From positions 1 to 64,000 of the forward strand of contig JADJYF010000012.1 of NCBI GenBank assembly GCA_016719885.1: 64,000 nucleotides of DNA, in the 5' to 3' direction. The notes beneath the pieces are model-generated. The model was not told the origin of the DNA. It was given only the letters and a program-made list of their open reading frames with translations, and did no database searches. A program made the translations under genes and the position numbers. Below are positions 37,093-46,750 of this stretch, piece after piece. Source of the DNA: Pseudomonadota bacterium (GTDB lineage Bacteria > Pseudomonadota > Gammaproteobacteria > Ga0077536). The stretch's first letter is position 1; each line of letters starts with the position of its first letter.

Positions 37093-37932
37093 TCAGCCCT
37101 CGCCACGGCATTCCGCGGCCGCTTCCTTGGCCAAGGCCTCATCGGTGCGGCCCTTGCTGACAACAGCCGGCATCACCGCTGCGTGTACGGCGGCGCGGGG
37201 CGTGGCATGCGCCTGTTTTTCGTCCAACCCGGCCCAGGCCGCCATGCATGTCGCCACTTCTGGCGCCGTCATGGATTTGCGCATGCGCGCCAGTATCAGC
37301 ACGGTATAGAGGATGATCATGGCATCGAGCCGCATCGAATAGCCGCGCAGGCAATGGCGGCAGTAGGCGATCTCGATGCTCAGCCGTTCCTCGTCGGTGA
37401 GGGCGGCGCGGCCCACCAGCTGCGCCGGACCGGTCAAACCGGCGCGCGTCAGGAAACGCTCCTCGGCCTCGGGATAGGCGGCGCTGAGCGCCTCGACGAC
37501 ATCGGCCGGCAATGGCCGATTGCCGATCACGGACATCGTGCCGGTGAGCACATGAAAGAACTGGGTGATCTCGGTCAGGTAGAGACGCTCGATGACGCGA
37601 CCCACCGGCGTGTAGAGTTCGGAGTCGGGCGCGATATTCAGAAACCGCTGCGAGCCTATGGGCACGGTGCGCCGATTCGCAATCGCGGCGGCATTGCGCA
37701 CCATGGCGCGCAATTTGATCACCCGCGCCCGTTCGCCACGATAGACGACGCGCGACGAAACATAGACCGCCGGCCAACCACTGCCGATCAACACGGCCAA
37801 CATGCCGGTCAGCGCGAGCGGCAGCCACAAGACCGCCGTCGACAGGCAAAAAGCGAGATCGAACCAACGCTTGCCGCCCGGCAAGCCGCGCGAGCGGAGG
37901 CTGTCGTGTTGTGGGCTTCCCTGTGGATTCAT
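37093..37932 (-). CDS. Bacterial sugar-phosphate transferase (WbaP/PglC-type initiating enzyme), atypical
   Basis: 279 residues. KRWFDLAFCLSTAVLWLPL forms the re-entrant membrane segment, with VIKLRAMV (FKxRSM equivalent) and GTMSVIGNRPLP (the DMSxVGPRPxxP region). The catalytic pair normally read as Asp-Glu in LDELPQ is here Thr120-Glu121 (LTEITQF), which removes the residue that forms the phosphosugar intermediate in PglC. Either the enzyme is a variant with another nucleophile or it has lost activity. The normal role is attaching the first sugar-1-phosphate to undecaprenyl phosphate. The C-terminal extension (after about residue 210) has no known motif. Confidence 0.75.
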   Translation of the reverse strand: MNPQGSPQHDSLRSRGLPGGKRWFDLAFCLSTAVLWLPLALTGMLAVLIGSGWPAVYVSSRVVYRGERARVIKLRAMVRNAAAIANRRTVPIGSQRFLNIAPDSELYTPVGRVIERLYLTEITQFFHVLTGTMSVIGNRPLPADVVEALSAAYPEAEERFLTRAGLTGPAQLVGRAALTDEERLSIEIAYCRHCLRGYSMRLDAMIILYTVLILARMRKSMTAPEVATCMAAWAGLDEKQAHATPRAAVHAAVMPAVVSKGRTDEALAKEAAAECRGEG

Positions 37933-38438
37933 GCCGGTTTCACAAAGCTATCCGCGCTGGTGCCGCCAAACACATACCGACGCCCGAAGAAATGAGCGTC
38001 ACGACATGGCGGCAATATCTCCGACTCTGACGACCATCCGAAACCTGGTCTCCAGGACCGTCGAACGTCAACGGTCGAGATCAGTGCGTGCGCAAACCGC
38101 GTTCGCGAGGCAGTGTACCGATGCGCTCCGACAGGGCGCCGTACGGATTTGACACTTTGCAAAGTTTAGCAATTACGCAACGCCCATCCCTGCCCTGGCA
38201 AGCAGAGCACCGACCGCGACGGCGATCAAGCGCGCGGCCTGAGGCATCACTCACAAACAAGAGCGTGAACCTGGCCGGCAAGGGTGGCGGCAGGCTGGCG
38301 ATGCAGCGCGTGCAAGTGCACAGGACCTGTGCCACGAAGTGCGGACAGACGCCGCGCGGTTGTGGACCATCACGGCGCCCGCAAGCGCTGCGATGGTCGC
38401 GGCAGGAAGCGCGGAGGCTCGGCCAGCCTCCGGAACAA
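37933..38438. other. Intergenic boundary between the polysaccharide locus and the catabolic block
   Basis: About 500 bp without a supported gene. A possible sigma-70 -35 box (TTGACA, near 38150) is visible but has no matching -10 box. The AT-rich TTTGCAAAGTTTAGCAATTA stretch near 38155 may be part of a promoter for the sugar transferase. Confidence 0.35.
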
Positions 38439-40286
38439 TCAGCGCACCGCCATGCCGGCGTAGTCACCCTGGGCGCGCCACTCGGCGAGCATCTGGTAGA
38501 ACTTCAGACCGCCCTCGGGGTAGTGACCCTGCAGGAAGCCGTCGTTGTCCTTCTTCGATTCGCCTTCGGCGTTGTAGTAACCCGGCGTACAGGCCTTCAG
38601 GTACTCGGTCATGGCGTTGGGCGCCATCACCAGCGTGAGCCATGCGTTCTCCGCGTCGAGCGTCGGCTCGATGGCGGTCTTGCCGTTCTTCTTCAGTGAG
38701 ACGAACAGCTTGGCGAGGTGTTTCGCCTGGTTGTCGAGCATGTAGGTGAAGTTCGGCGTGTAGCCGGTCTGCGTGAAGCCCATGTGGTAGCAGTTCGGGA
38801 AGCCGTGCGCCATGAAGCCCTGGTAGGTGCGCATGCCGTCCTTCCAGTAGTCGCCGAGCTTCACGCCATTACGGCCGAAGATCTCGAGTTCCGCCTGGTG
38901 GGTGTAGGTGGCGCGGCTGACTTCGAAGCCGGTCGCGAAGATGATGCAGTCGAGCTCGTACTCGACGCCATTCACCACCACGCCCTTCTCGGTGATGCGC
39001 TCGACACCGCCGTGGCCCGAAGCGTCGACCAAGGTCACGTTCGGCTTGTTGAAGGTCGGCAGGTATTCGTCGTTGAAGCACGGCCGCTTGCACCACGGGC
39101 GGTAGTAGTGCTTCAGCACTTCCGCGGTGTTCTTGTCCTTGATGATGGCATCGACGCGCGCGCGGATGCGTTCGTCGTGCTGGTAGTCGACCACTTCGCC
39201 GAGCAACTTCAGGTCTTCGTCGGAGATGTCACGGTTGCCGGTGCTGTCCTGCAGTTCGCCGAGCGACTTGAAGATCTCGGTCCAGCCGTCGTTGACGAGA
39301 TCCTCGTCCACCGGCACGCCGACCAGGAGCTTGGTGAAGTTGTCGTTGCGATCGGCCTGCCAGCCCTTTTGCAGCGACTTCCACCAGCCCGGATCGGTGG
39401 CCTTCTGGCGGCGCTCGTCGATCGACGACGGCGTGCGCTGGAACACGTACAGGTGACCGGCGGTGTTGCCGAGGTGCGGAATGCACTGGATGCCGGTGGC
39501 GCCGGTGCCGATGATGCCGACGCGCTTGTCAGCGAGCTTGTCGAGACCGCCCAGCGGCGTGCCGCCGGTGTAGTTGTAATCCCAGCGGCTGGTGTGGAAG
39601 GTGTGGCCCTTGAAGGTCTTCAGGCCCGGAATGCCGGGCAGCTTGGGCCGGTTCAGCGAACCGGACGACACCACCACCTGGCGCGCGCGGAAGGTGTCGC
39701 CGCGGTTGGTGGTCAGTACCCACTGGCCCGCTTCGTCGTCCCAGCGCTGCTCGCGGATCTGGGTCTGGAAGTAGGTGCGGGAATAAAGATCGTAGTGTTT
39801 GCCGATGCGTTGCGCGTGCTCGAGGATCTCGGGCTGGAAAGCGTACTTCTGCGACGGCATGTAGCCGGTTTCTTCCAGCAGCGGCAGGTAGATGTAGGAC
39901 TCGACGTCGCACTGCGCGCCCGGGTAGCGGTTCCAGTACCAGGTGCCACCGTAATCGCCGGCGCGCTCGATGATGCGGAAGTCGTTGATGCCTTCGTCAA
40001 TCATGCGCGCGGCCATGCACATGCCGCCAAAGCCGCCGCCCAGGATCACGACCTCGACGGTCTCGGTGACCGGCTCACGCACGATGGTCTCGGTGATGTG
40101 CGGGTCTTCCTTGTAGTGCTCGAAATCGCCGTCGATATCCACGTACTGATGGGCGCCGTCCTTGCGGATGCGGCGATCGCGCTCGGCGTAGTACTTCTTG
40201 CGCAGCTCCGCGGGGTCGAAGCCAAGCACGTCGGGGCTCGGAATGCTGAGCTTGCCGTCTTTGACGAGCGATACGGGTTTGTTCAT
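38439..40286 (-). CDS. Flavin-dependent Baeyer-Villiger monooxygenase
   Basis: 615 residues. An N-terminal extension of about 75 residues precedes the FAD Rossmann motif ILGGGFGGMCMAARM; GGTWYWNRYPGAQCDVES follows, then the BVMO fingerprint FKGHTFHTSRWD (FxGxxxHxxxW) and the NADPH motif IGTGATGIQ. It inserts oxygen next to a ketone using NADPH and O2. The long N-terminal extension resembles steroid- or acetone-type BVMOs rather than cyclohexanone monooxygenase. The ATG at 40286 has AGGAGAGG upstream. Divergent from a second BVMO. Confidence 0.92.
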   Translation of the reverse strand: MNKPVSLVKDGKLSIPSPDVLGFDPAELRKKYYAERDRRIRKDGAHQYVDIDGDFEHYKEDPHITETIVREPVTETVEVVILGGGFGGMCMAARMIDEGINDFRIIERAGDYGGTWYWNRYPGAQCDVESYIYLPLLEETGYMPSQKYAFQPEILEHAQRIGKHYDLYSRTYFQTQIREQRWDDEAGQWVLTTNRGDTFRARQVVVSSGSLNRPKLPGIPGLKTFKGHTFHTSRWDYNYTGGTPLGGLDKLADKRVGIIGTGATGIQCIPHLGNTAGHLYVFQRTPSSIDERRQKATDPGWWKSLQKGWQADRNDNFTKLLVGVPVDEDLVNDGWTEIFKSLGELQDSTGNRDISDEDLKLLGEVVDYQHDERIRARVDAIIKDKNTAEVLKHYYRPWCKRPCFNDEYLPTFNKPNVTLVDASGHGGVERITEKGVVVNGVEYELDCIIFATGFEVSRATYTHQAELEIFGRNGVKLGDYWKDGMRTYQGFMAHGFPNCYHMGFTQTGYTPNFTYMLDNQAKHLAKLFVSLKKNGKTAIEPTLDAENAWLTLVMAPNAMTEYLKACTPGYYNAEGESKKDNDGFLQGHYPEGGLKFYQMLAEWRAQGDYAGMAVR

Positions 40287-40610
40287 GTGAATCCTCTCCT
40301 CGGCCGGGTATCTCGGGCACGTTGGGCTCTATCGTGGGCCGCAATCATATGAATCGAATCCGCCCGGGGCGATACCGAGACCTGCCAATTTCTGTTCCTT
40401 TGATGACAAACGCCTGGCCCGCCCCATGCCGCTGGCGCGACCGCCCAGGCATGCAGGCATGACGCTGCGCCTATCAGGGTGACGCCCGCCTACCCATTCG
40501 GCGGGGGCCCGTCCGCAACTGGACTCACCTGCCCGCCCATGGCACTTTCCGCCCCCAACAACGCCTAGGCGTCCTCACCGGCGCCGAACATCCCGATTCG
40601 GAGACCCTGC
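40287..40610. other. Divergent intergenic region of the two BVMO genes
   Basis: About 320 bp, probably with both promoters and any shared regulator site; no inverted repeat or clear promoter was found by eye. Confidence 0.35.
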
Positions 40611-42260
40611 ATGAGTTCGAACCCGAAATCCGTCCCCGCTAAAGCGCGCGCCGATGCGCCGCGCGATTACGAGGTCATCGTCATTGGTGCCGGCGTGGCC
40701 GGCATCTACCAGATCAAACGCCTCGCCGACCTCGGCGTGAAAGCCACGCTGCTGGAGGCGTACAGCGATCTCGGCGGCACCTGGTTCAACAACCGCTACC
40801 CCGGCGCGCGCTTCGACTCCGAGAGCTTCACCTACGGCTACTCGTTCTCCAAGGAACTGCTGGACGAGTGGGACTGGAGCGAATGGTATTCGCCGCAGCC
40901 CGAGACGCTGCGCTATCTCAACTACGTCGCCGACAAGTTCGATTTGCGGAAATTCATGCAATTCAACTGCCGCGTGGCGAGCATGCACTTCAACGACGAC
41001 GCCGACACCTGGACCTTGACCCTCACCGACGGCCGCAAGCTCACCACGCGCTTCGTGGTCACCGCGCTCGGCGTGCTGTCCATCCCCACGCGCCCGAATT
41101 TCCCCGGCATGGAGACCTTCAAGGGGCTGTCTTTCCATCCCTTCGACTGGCCGCACGATCAGCCCGATCTGAGCGGCAAGCGCGTGGCCATCATCGGCAC
41201 CGGCGCCACCGCCATCCAGATCATTCCCGAAGTGGCCAAGGTGGCGAGCAAGCTGACGGTCTTCCAGCGCCGTCCGAACTGGGCGGCGCCGCTCAACAAC
41301 GCCAAGATAGACAAGGCCGAGATGGCGAAGATCCGCGCGCGCTACGACGAGATCTTCGCGGCCTGTGCGCGCACCCCGGGCGGCTTCGAACACGAACCCG
41401 ACAGGCGCGGCTTCTACGAAGTGACGCCCGCAGAGCGTCGCGAACTGTGGGACAAACTCTACGACGGCCCGGGCTTCGGCATCTGGCTGCAGAACTTCGT
41501 CGAGATCTTCACCGACGAAAAGGCCAACGCGGAATTCTCCGCCTACATCGCCGAGCGCATTCGTCAGCGCGTGAAAGACCCGGTGCTGGCCGAGAAGCTC
41601 ATTCCCAAGGATCACGGCTTCGGCATCCAGCGTGTGCCGCTCGAAACCGGCTACTTCGAAACCTACAACCGTGACAACGTCGAGCTGGTCGATTCAGCGC
41701 AAACGCCGATCAAGACCATCACGCCCGCCGGCCTCGACACCAGCGACCGCAGTTTCGAATTCGACGTCATCATCTATTCCACCGGCTTCGATGCCTTCAC
41801 CGGCGCGTTCGATCAAATAGACATCCGCGGCGCCGGCGGCGTGAAGCTGCGCGACAAGTGGGCGGCGGGGCCCAGCACCTTCATGGGCCTCATGGTCAGC
41901 GGCATGCCGAACCTCGTGATGCTGGCCGGCCCGCAGCACGCGTCCACCAATTTCCCGCGTGGCGCCGAACTCGCGGTCGACTGGGTCACGCCTTTCCTCG
42001 AATACCTGTGGAAGCACGGCTACACGCGCTTCGACGCGCGCGAGGAAGCGGAAGCGGCGTGGGTGCAGCACGTCAAGGACATGTACCAGGGCTTGCTGAT
42101 GGGCAAGGCCAAGAGCTGGATCACCGGCTACAACGCCAACCTGCCCGGTCATGAATACGGCAAGACCCGCTACAACATCTATGCCGGCGGCGGACCGAAG
42201 TACGCGCGCACCATTGCGCGCTGCGCGGAGCAGGGTTACGAGGGCGTGGATTTGTCCTAA
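40611..42260 (+). CDS. Flavin-dependent Baeyer-Villiger monooxygenase (cyclohexanone monooxygenase-like)
   Basis: 549 residues. VIVIGAGVAGIYQIKRL (FAD), GGTWFNNRYPGARFDSES, the BVMO fingerprint FKGLSFHPFDWP (FxGxxxHxxxWP, perfect) and the NADPH site IGTGATAIQ are in the expected order and spacing. Length fits the cyclohexanone/cyclopentadecanone class. It has no N-terminal extension, so it is not a recent duplicate of its divergent neighbour. Substrate is an unknown cyclic or aliphatic ketone. It ends at a REP-like palindrome. Confidence 0.93.
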   Translation: MSSNPKSVPAKARADAPRDYEVIVIGAGVAGIYQIKRLADLGVKATLLEAYSDLGGTWFNNRYPGARFDSESFTYGYSFSKELLDEWDWSEWYSPQPETLRYLNYVADKFDLRKFMQFNCRVASMHFNDDADTWTLTLTDGRKLTTRFVVTALGVLSIPTRPNFPGMETFKGLSFHPFDWPHDQPDLSGKRVAIIGTGATAIQIIPEVAKVASKLTVFQRRPNWAAPLNNAKIDKAEMAKIRARYDEIFAACARTPGGFEHEPDRRGFYEVTPAERRELWDKLYDGPGFGIWLQNFVEIFTDEKANAEFSAYIAERIRQRVKDPVLAEKLIPKDHGFGIQRVPLETGYFETYNRDNVELVDSAQTPIKTITPAGLDTSDRSFEFDVIIYSTGFDAFTGAFDQIDIRGAGGVKLRDKWAAGPSTFMGLMVSGMPNLVMLAGPQHASTNFPRGAELAVDWVTPFLEYLWKHGYTRFDAREEAEAAWVQHVKDMYQGLLMGKAKSWITGYNANLPGHEYGKTRYNIYAGGGPKYARTIARCAEQGYEGVDLS

Positions 42261-42276
42261 ACACCGCAGGAACTCA

Positions 42277-42365
42277 CCTGTAGGTGCGAATGAATTCGCA
42301 CATTCGTACAGACCGCGGACATATCGCCGCGAGATTGAATGTGCGAATGAATTCGCACCTACAGG
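42277..42365. repeat. REP/BIME-like palindromic element
   Basis: Two 29-nt arms (42277-42305 and 42337-42365) are inverse copies except for 4 bases around the central GAATTC, and each arm is itself nearly palindromic (GTGCGAATGAATTCGCAC). It lies exactly between two convergent genes, typical of REP-type elements in gammaproteobacteria, and may act as a bidirectional terminator. Confidence 0.75.
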
Positions 42366-42379
42366 GATAGCGCGAACCG

Positions 42380-43582
42380 TTAAGTGGCCCCGGACATCAT
42401 CACCTTCGCATCGCGCAGCGCATCGAGCCTGGCGCGCCCATAGCCGAGCAAGCCGCCCAGCACCGCTTCGTTGTGCTCACCGAGCAAGGGCGCGACGCGC
42501 GCCGGGTATTGCGCCTGCTCCGAGAAGCGCAGCGGAAAGCCCGGCAGCATGAGCCTGCCAAGCACGCGGTCTTCGCATTCGCGCAAGGTGCCGCGGCCCA
42601 GGAAATAGGGATGACTCGCGGCGTCGGCGGGATTGATCACCGGCCCGCTCGGCACGCGGAATTTTTCCAGGTGATCGAGCAAGGCGACGTCATCGGCAAA
42701 GCTCGCCATCCACGCTTCGATCAACTTCACCAGTTCCTCCTGGTGCTGGGCGCGTTCCGGCGGCTGCGCGTAACGCGGATCGGTTTCGAGTTCCGGCCGC
42801 CCCATGGCCTGGCACAGGTTCTTCCACTGCGGTTGCAGCACCAGCAGCGCGAGATAGCCCTGCGGCCCTTTGTATACCCCGCAAGGACACACCAAGGGAT
42901 GATGGTTGCCCATCGGGCCGGGCCGAAACGCGCCGTCGGTGACCTGCGGCGCCTGCACGCCCATCTCGTGCATGTGGAACAGGCAGTCGATCATCGAGAT
43001 ATCCATCCACTGGCCACGCCCGGTACGTTCGCGGTGATAGAGCGCGTAGCCGATGGACGCAAAGGCGTGCACACCGGAGCCGACATCGGCCATGCCGAGA
43101 CCGGCCGGATGCGGCGAACCGCCGCGCGGACCGGTGACCGCCATGATGCCGGCGAAGGCCTGGGCGATGAGATCGAAACCGGTGCGATGGGACAAGGGAC
43201 TGTTGCGGCCAAAGGCTGAAATCGACGCCATCAGCACGCGTGGATTAATGGCTTTCAGCGAGGCGTAATCCCAGCCGCGTTTTTCCATCACGCCCGGGCC
43301 GAAGTTCTCCACCACCACGTCGACCTGCTTGACGAGATCACGCACGATGGTATCGGTCTCGGCGCTGTCCATGTCCAGGCACACGCTCTGCTTGCCGAGA
43401 TTCTGCTGCACGAAATAGCCGCTGCGGCCGTTCTTGATGGCGGGCAGGCCGCGCGACGGGTCGCCCGACGGCGCGCGTTCTATCTTGATGATCTCGGCGC
43501 CCATCTCCGCCATCAGGCGCGTGACGGTCGGGCCGGCCAGGTATTGGGTGAAGTCGAGTACACGTAAGCCTTCGAGAATCAT
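42380..43582 (-). CDS. CaiB/BaiF (family III) CoA transferase
   Basis: 400 residues. LEGLRVLDFTQYLAGPTVTR starts the family domain; MGAEIIKIE, ENFGPGVMEKRG and the catalytic Asp166 in GMADVGSG are present. It would transfer CoA between carboxylates, likely activating an intermediate of the same catabolic route as the BVMOs and dehydrogenase (inference). The ATG at 43582 has GGGGAG upstream; the longer frame to 43687 lacks a family-like N-terminus. Confidence 0.9.
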   Translation of the reverse strand: MILEGLRVLDFTQYLAGPTVTRLMAEMGAEIIKIERAPSGDPSRGLPAIKNGRSGYFVQQNLGKQSVCLDMDSAETDTIVRDLVKQVDVVVENFGPGVMEKRGWDYASLKAINPRVLMASISAFGRNSPLSHRTGFDLIAQAFAGIMAVTGPRGGSPHPAGLGMADVGSGVHAFASIGYALYHRERTGRGQWMDISMIDCLFHMHEMGVQAPQVTDGAFRPGPMGNHHPLVCPCGVYKGPQGYLALLVLQPQWKNLCQAMGRPELETDPRYAQPPERAQHQEELVKLIEAWMASFADDVALLDHLEKFRVPSGPVINPADAASHPYFLGRGTLRECEDRVLGRLMLPGFPLRFSEQAQYPARVAPLLGEHNEAVLGGLLGYGRARLDALRDAKVMMSGAT

Positions 43583-43842
43583 GGAGCGCTCCCCTGGTGT
43601 GATGGCGCGCTGCTCCATCGCCGTGGCTCGAGCGCGCCCATGAGTCGTGTAAAGAACGCGATGCCCCGCGCTCACGGCGGCCATCATGGAGCACCGGCGG
43701 CGGCGCTGCCAGCCCTGCGCGAACGGCGGCGATCACGGGCCGTGCGGAACCGGACATGACCCCTTCGGGGGTTGGTAGGCACATGGCGCATCGGCAATAG
43801 TGTCGTGCCAACCGTCACTTCATCCCGGCAGGAAGATTGTTC

Positions 43843-44877
43843 ATGCGCGCCGCCATCTATCACCGCCCCGGCGAAATGCTCACCATCGAACAAGTCGCGG
43901 CGCCGCAAGCCACGCAGCGCGACCTCGTGATCAAGGTGCGCTGCTGCGGCATCTGCGGATCGGATCTGCACATGGCCGACATGCATGGCCCGGAAAGCGG
44001 CATGGCGCCGCTGCCGGTGGGCACGGTGATGGGCCACGAATTCGCCGGCGAGATAGTCGAAGTGGGCAAGGACGCCGGCGACTTCCGCGTCGGCGAGCGC
44101 GTCACCGCCATGCCGTTCCTGGCCTGCGGCGTGTGCGTGGCCTGTCAGAGCGGCATGGGCTATCGCTGCGCACGCGCGGTCTATTCGGCGCTCGGCCAGG
44201 AACGCGGCGCGTTCGCCGAGTACATGCGCATCGGCGCAGCCGAGACTTTCCGCCTGCCGGCCGGCGTCGATGACATCCGCGGCGCGATGGTCGAACCGCT
44301 GGCGGTGGCGCTGCATGGCATCAATGCCGCGCGGCTCGCGAGCGGCGAGTCGGTGCTGATCATGGGCGCGGGTCCGGTCGGCCTGGCCTGTGCGATGTGG
44401 GCGCGCTACTTCGGCATGCGCGACGTGGTGGTGTCGGACTACGTGCCCGAACGGCTCGTCATGGCCGAACGCATGGGCGCCACCGCCACCGTCGATGCCG
44501 GCAAGCAGGACGTGGTCGGCACCTTCAAGCGCGAAGCCGGCAAGCGACCCGACGTCGTCATCGAATGCGTGGGTCTGCCCGGCACCCAGCAACTGGCCAT
44601 GGACTACGCGCCCATGGGCGGGCGCATCGTCATCCTCGGCGTGTGCATGGCGCAGGACAGGTTCACGCCGGTCAAGGCGCTGACCAAGGAACTCACCATC
44701 AGCTACGCCTACATGTACCGCCGCCAGGAATTCCAGCTCGCCATCGATCTCATGGACCGCGAGCGCATCGACCCCAGCCCGATGCTGACACGCACCGTCG
44801 GCTTCGATGAATTCCCGGCGACCTTCGAAGCCATGAAGCGCGACAAGAGCGCGTGCAAGGTGTTGCTGGTGCCGTGA
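43843..44877 (+). CDS. Zinc-dependent alcohol dehydrogenase (MDR family)
   Basis: 344 residues. Catalytic zinc site CCGICGSDLHMADMHG and MGHEFAGEIVEVG; structural zinc cysteines in ACGVCVACQSGMGYRC; cofactor motif IMGAGPVGLACAMWA. It oxidises an alcohol or polyol, such as a BVMO-pathway intermediate. ATG 43843 has AGGAAG upstream (a TTG two codons earlier is less likely). Divergent from the CoA transferase by about 260 bp; it is followed by an uncharacterised gene after 2 bp. Confidence 0.9.
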   Translation: MRAAIYHRPGEMLTIEQVAAPQATQRDLVIKVRCCGICGSDLHMADMHGPESGMAPLPVGTVMGHEFAGEIVEVGKDAGDFRVGERVTAMPFLACGVCVACQSGMGYRCARAVYSALGQERGAFAEYMRIGAAETFRLPAGVDDIRGAMVEPLAVALHGINAARLASGESVLIMGAGPVGLACAMWARYFGMRDVVVSDYVPERLVMAERMGATATVDAGKQDVVGTFKREAGKRPDVVIECVGLPGTQQLAMDYAPMGGRIVILGVCMAQDRFTPVKALTKELTISYAYMYRRQEFQLAIDLMDRERIDPSPMLTRTVGFDEFPATFEAMKRDKSACKVLLVP

Positions 44878-44879
44878 CG

Positions 44880-45761
44880 ATGGCCACCGGCGAGGCCGCG
44901 AATGAGCCGCCGCTCGACCGCTCACGGGATCATGTGCTGGAACAACGCGCGCTCGAGCGGGCGCTGGCGCTTGCCGACGACGAGGCGCTGCAGGCGCGAT
45001 TGCGAGCGCTCAGCGCGCGACGCGATACCTTGATGACGAGGCGTGAGGCCTTCAACCGTGAAGCGACGTGCCGTCGCCACGCGCGCGGCGAGATATATTC
45101 CGCCGCGCGCGTCGCCGCCCTCAATGCCCTCGGCCCCAGCCTCGAAGAACTGGAAAAGAATGCGCAGTCGCTCTACGGCCGGCATGACAGCGCGGTCGAT
45201 GTGCTGAAAACCCACGCCCGCGTGCACTTCGTCAACGTGCTGGCCATGGCGCGCTTGAACCTTGCCAACTTTCCCGACGACATTCGCGCCGCCGCGCGCG
45301 CGATGCAGGGCGAGGAAGAGGCTTTTGCCAGCGCCTGGCTGGCGGCCATCGATGATGCCGGCTTCGGCGAGGAGATCCGCCGGGCGCAACGCGAGGCGCT
45401 GCGCCAGCTGCGGAGCTCGACGCGTCCGATGTTCCTTGCCGCGCGGCCGACCAGCGTCGAGATGGCGGATCAGGATGCCATCGTCCTCGGCAAGGCCTGG
45501 AACAGGCTCGACGAGCTGGCGGAATCGCTGGGCGCCGAACCGCTGTCGAATTTCATCGCCGTGCCCGGCGAAGACGACGCGGCTGGCCTCACCCCCGCGC
45601 GCATCGCCGCGAGCGTTGAAGCGCTGTGCACGGCCTTGCGCGGACCTGCGAACAAACTGCCCGGCAAGAAGGCCACGCTCGCCTGTCTCGAGCGGTTGCT
45701 CGTGACACTTGCCGCGATGGAGGGCGACACAGCGAGGGCGTGGTTCGAGGTCGATATCTAG
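44880..45761 (+). CDS. Uncharacterised alpha-helical protein
   Basis: 293 residues, no family recognised. Composition is Ala/Arg/Glu-rich and largely helical, with charged heptad-like stretches (EQRALERALALADDEALQARLRAL, split in the protein at about 20-45; REAFNREATCRR) that suggest coiled coils. It begins 2 bp after the dehydrogenase stop, so it is probably cotranscribed. No signal peptide or membrane helix. The codon pattern looks like that of neighbouring real genes. Confidence 0.55.
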   Translation: MATGEAANEPPLDRSRDHVLEQRALERALALADDEALQARLRALSARRDTLMTRREAFNREATCRRHARGEIYSAARVAALNALGPSLEELEKNAQSLYGRHDSAVDVLKTHARVHFVNVLAMARLNLANFPDDIRAAARAMQGEEEAFASAWLAAIDDAGFGEEIRRAQREALRQLRSSTRPMFLAARPTSVEMADQDAIVLGKAWNRLDELAESLGAEPLSNFIAVPGEDDAAGLTPARIAASVEALCTALRGPANKLPGKKATLACLERLLVTLAAMEGDTARAWFEVDI

Positions 45762-45907
45762 CACGACGATCCCCGCCGACACCCGCTTCGTGTTCTCGGG
45801 TCTGCCCGAGACCACACTCGAAACGGCCGACGGCAGGGCCGGCAACTTGGTCGGCACGGTATCGAGCAAGCGCGCTATGCTCGCTCGATATCACCGGGAG
45901 ACGAGCG

Positions 45908-46231
45908 ATGACGGCAGCCACCCATTACAGCGCAGCCCACATGGCGGCCTTGCCCTTGCCGGCAGGCCGCTTGTCCGCCCAGGCGTTCGAAACCGACGAG
46001 GTTGAGCTGCGCTATTACGCTCCGCGCGGCATTGATCAGCAGACGCCGCATGATCGCGACGAACTGTACTTCGTCATCGCCGGCAGCGGGACTTTCGTTC
46101 GCGCCGGCACGGCAGTGAAATTCGGGCCGGGCGATGCTTTGTTCGCGGCTGCCGGTGAAATCCATCGCTTCGAGGATTTCAGCGACGACTTCGCGACCTG
46201 GGTGGTGTTCTACGGCGCGCGGAAAACATAA
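45908..46231 (+). CDS. Small cupin-domain protein
   Basis: 107 residues forming one cupin barrel: the first motif HDRDELYFVIAGSG has His and Glu ligands, GPGDALFAAAGEIHRFEDF carries the G-D turn and the second-motif His. Such proteins bind a metal and sense or convert small molecules. ATG 45908 is chosen because the cupin strand pattern begins shortly after and GGGAGACGAG lies upstream; the frame upstream (from 45626) overlaps the preceding gene. Confidence 0.75.
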   Translation: MTAATHYSAAHMAALPLPAGRLSAQAFETDEVELRYYAPRGIDQQTPHDRDELYFVIAGSGTFVRAGTAVKFGPGDALFAAAGEIHRFEDFSDDFATWVVFYGARKT

Positions 46232-46399
46232 GCCCTGGCGCCCGCCATGGCATTCCTGGCCGATGCTCGGATGTCGGCAGCTTCATCAGGACTCACCCTC
46301 CAGAATGGGGAGCGAGTCCCGCAGGCGACAGCGGCCAGCGAATTCGCTACGCTCTGACCTCAGGCGCGGCGTCTTGCCGCCAGTCGTAGGACGAGGATC

Positions 46400-46729
46400 A
46401 TGAGCAAGCTCACCTACCTGATCGGCGTGTTGTTGGTGATTCCCTGCGGCGTCACGGTGGCCTGCCCCGGCGACGGCGCGCGATGCGATACGCGCATCAT
46501 GCTCGCCGATGCGCGCGACTACGACGAGTTGCGCTACCTCGAGTCAGACGACGGCGTCGAGCACGGTCCATTGTCGGTGCATGTCACCACCTTCGACGGC
46601 AGCCCTGCGACGCCCGGCATGTGGTACGAAAGACCGCGCCGCCCGGGCGACGATGAAGCCCCGGCGCGGCCGCACGACCTGCCCGTGGCGCCCTTCGATC
46701 GGCAACTCTTCGACAGGGAAAGCCGCTAG
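46400..46729 (+). CDS. Small secreted protein, unknown
   Basis: 109 residues. A signal peptide (TYLIGVLLVIPCGVTVA, cleavage near residue 21) precedes a short acidic, proline-rich mature part with two cysteines near its start (ACPGDGARC). AGGACGAGGA directly upstream of ATG 46400 supports translation. No homologous family recognised; function unknown. Confidence 0.55.
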   Translation: MSKLTYLIGVLLVIPCGVTVACPGDGARCDTRIMLADARDYDELRYLESDDGVEHGPLSVHVTTFDGSPATPGMWYERPRRPGDDEAPARPHDLPVAPFDRQLFDRESR

Positions 46730-46750
46730 GTTTCCGCGGCGCCGACACGC

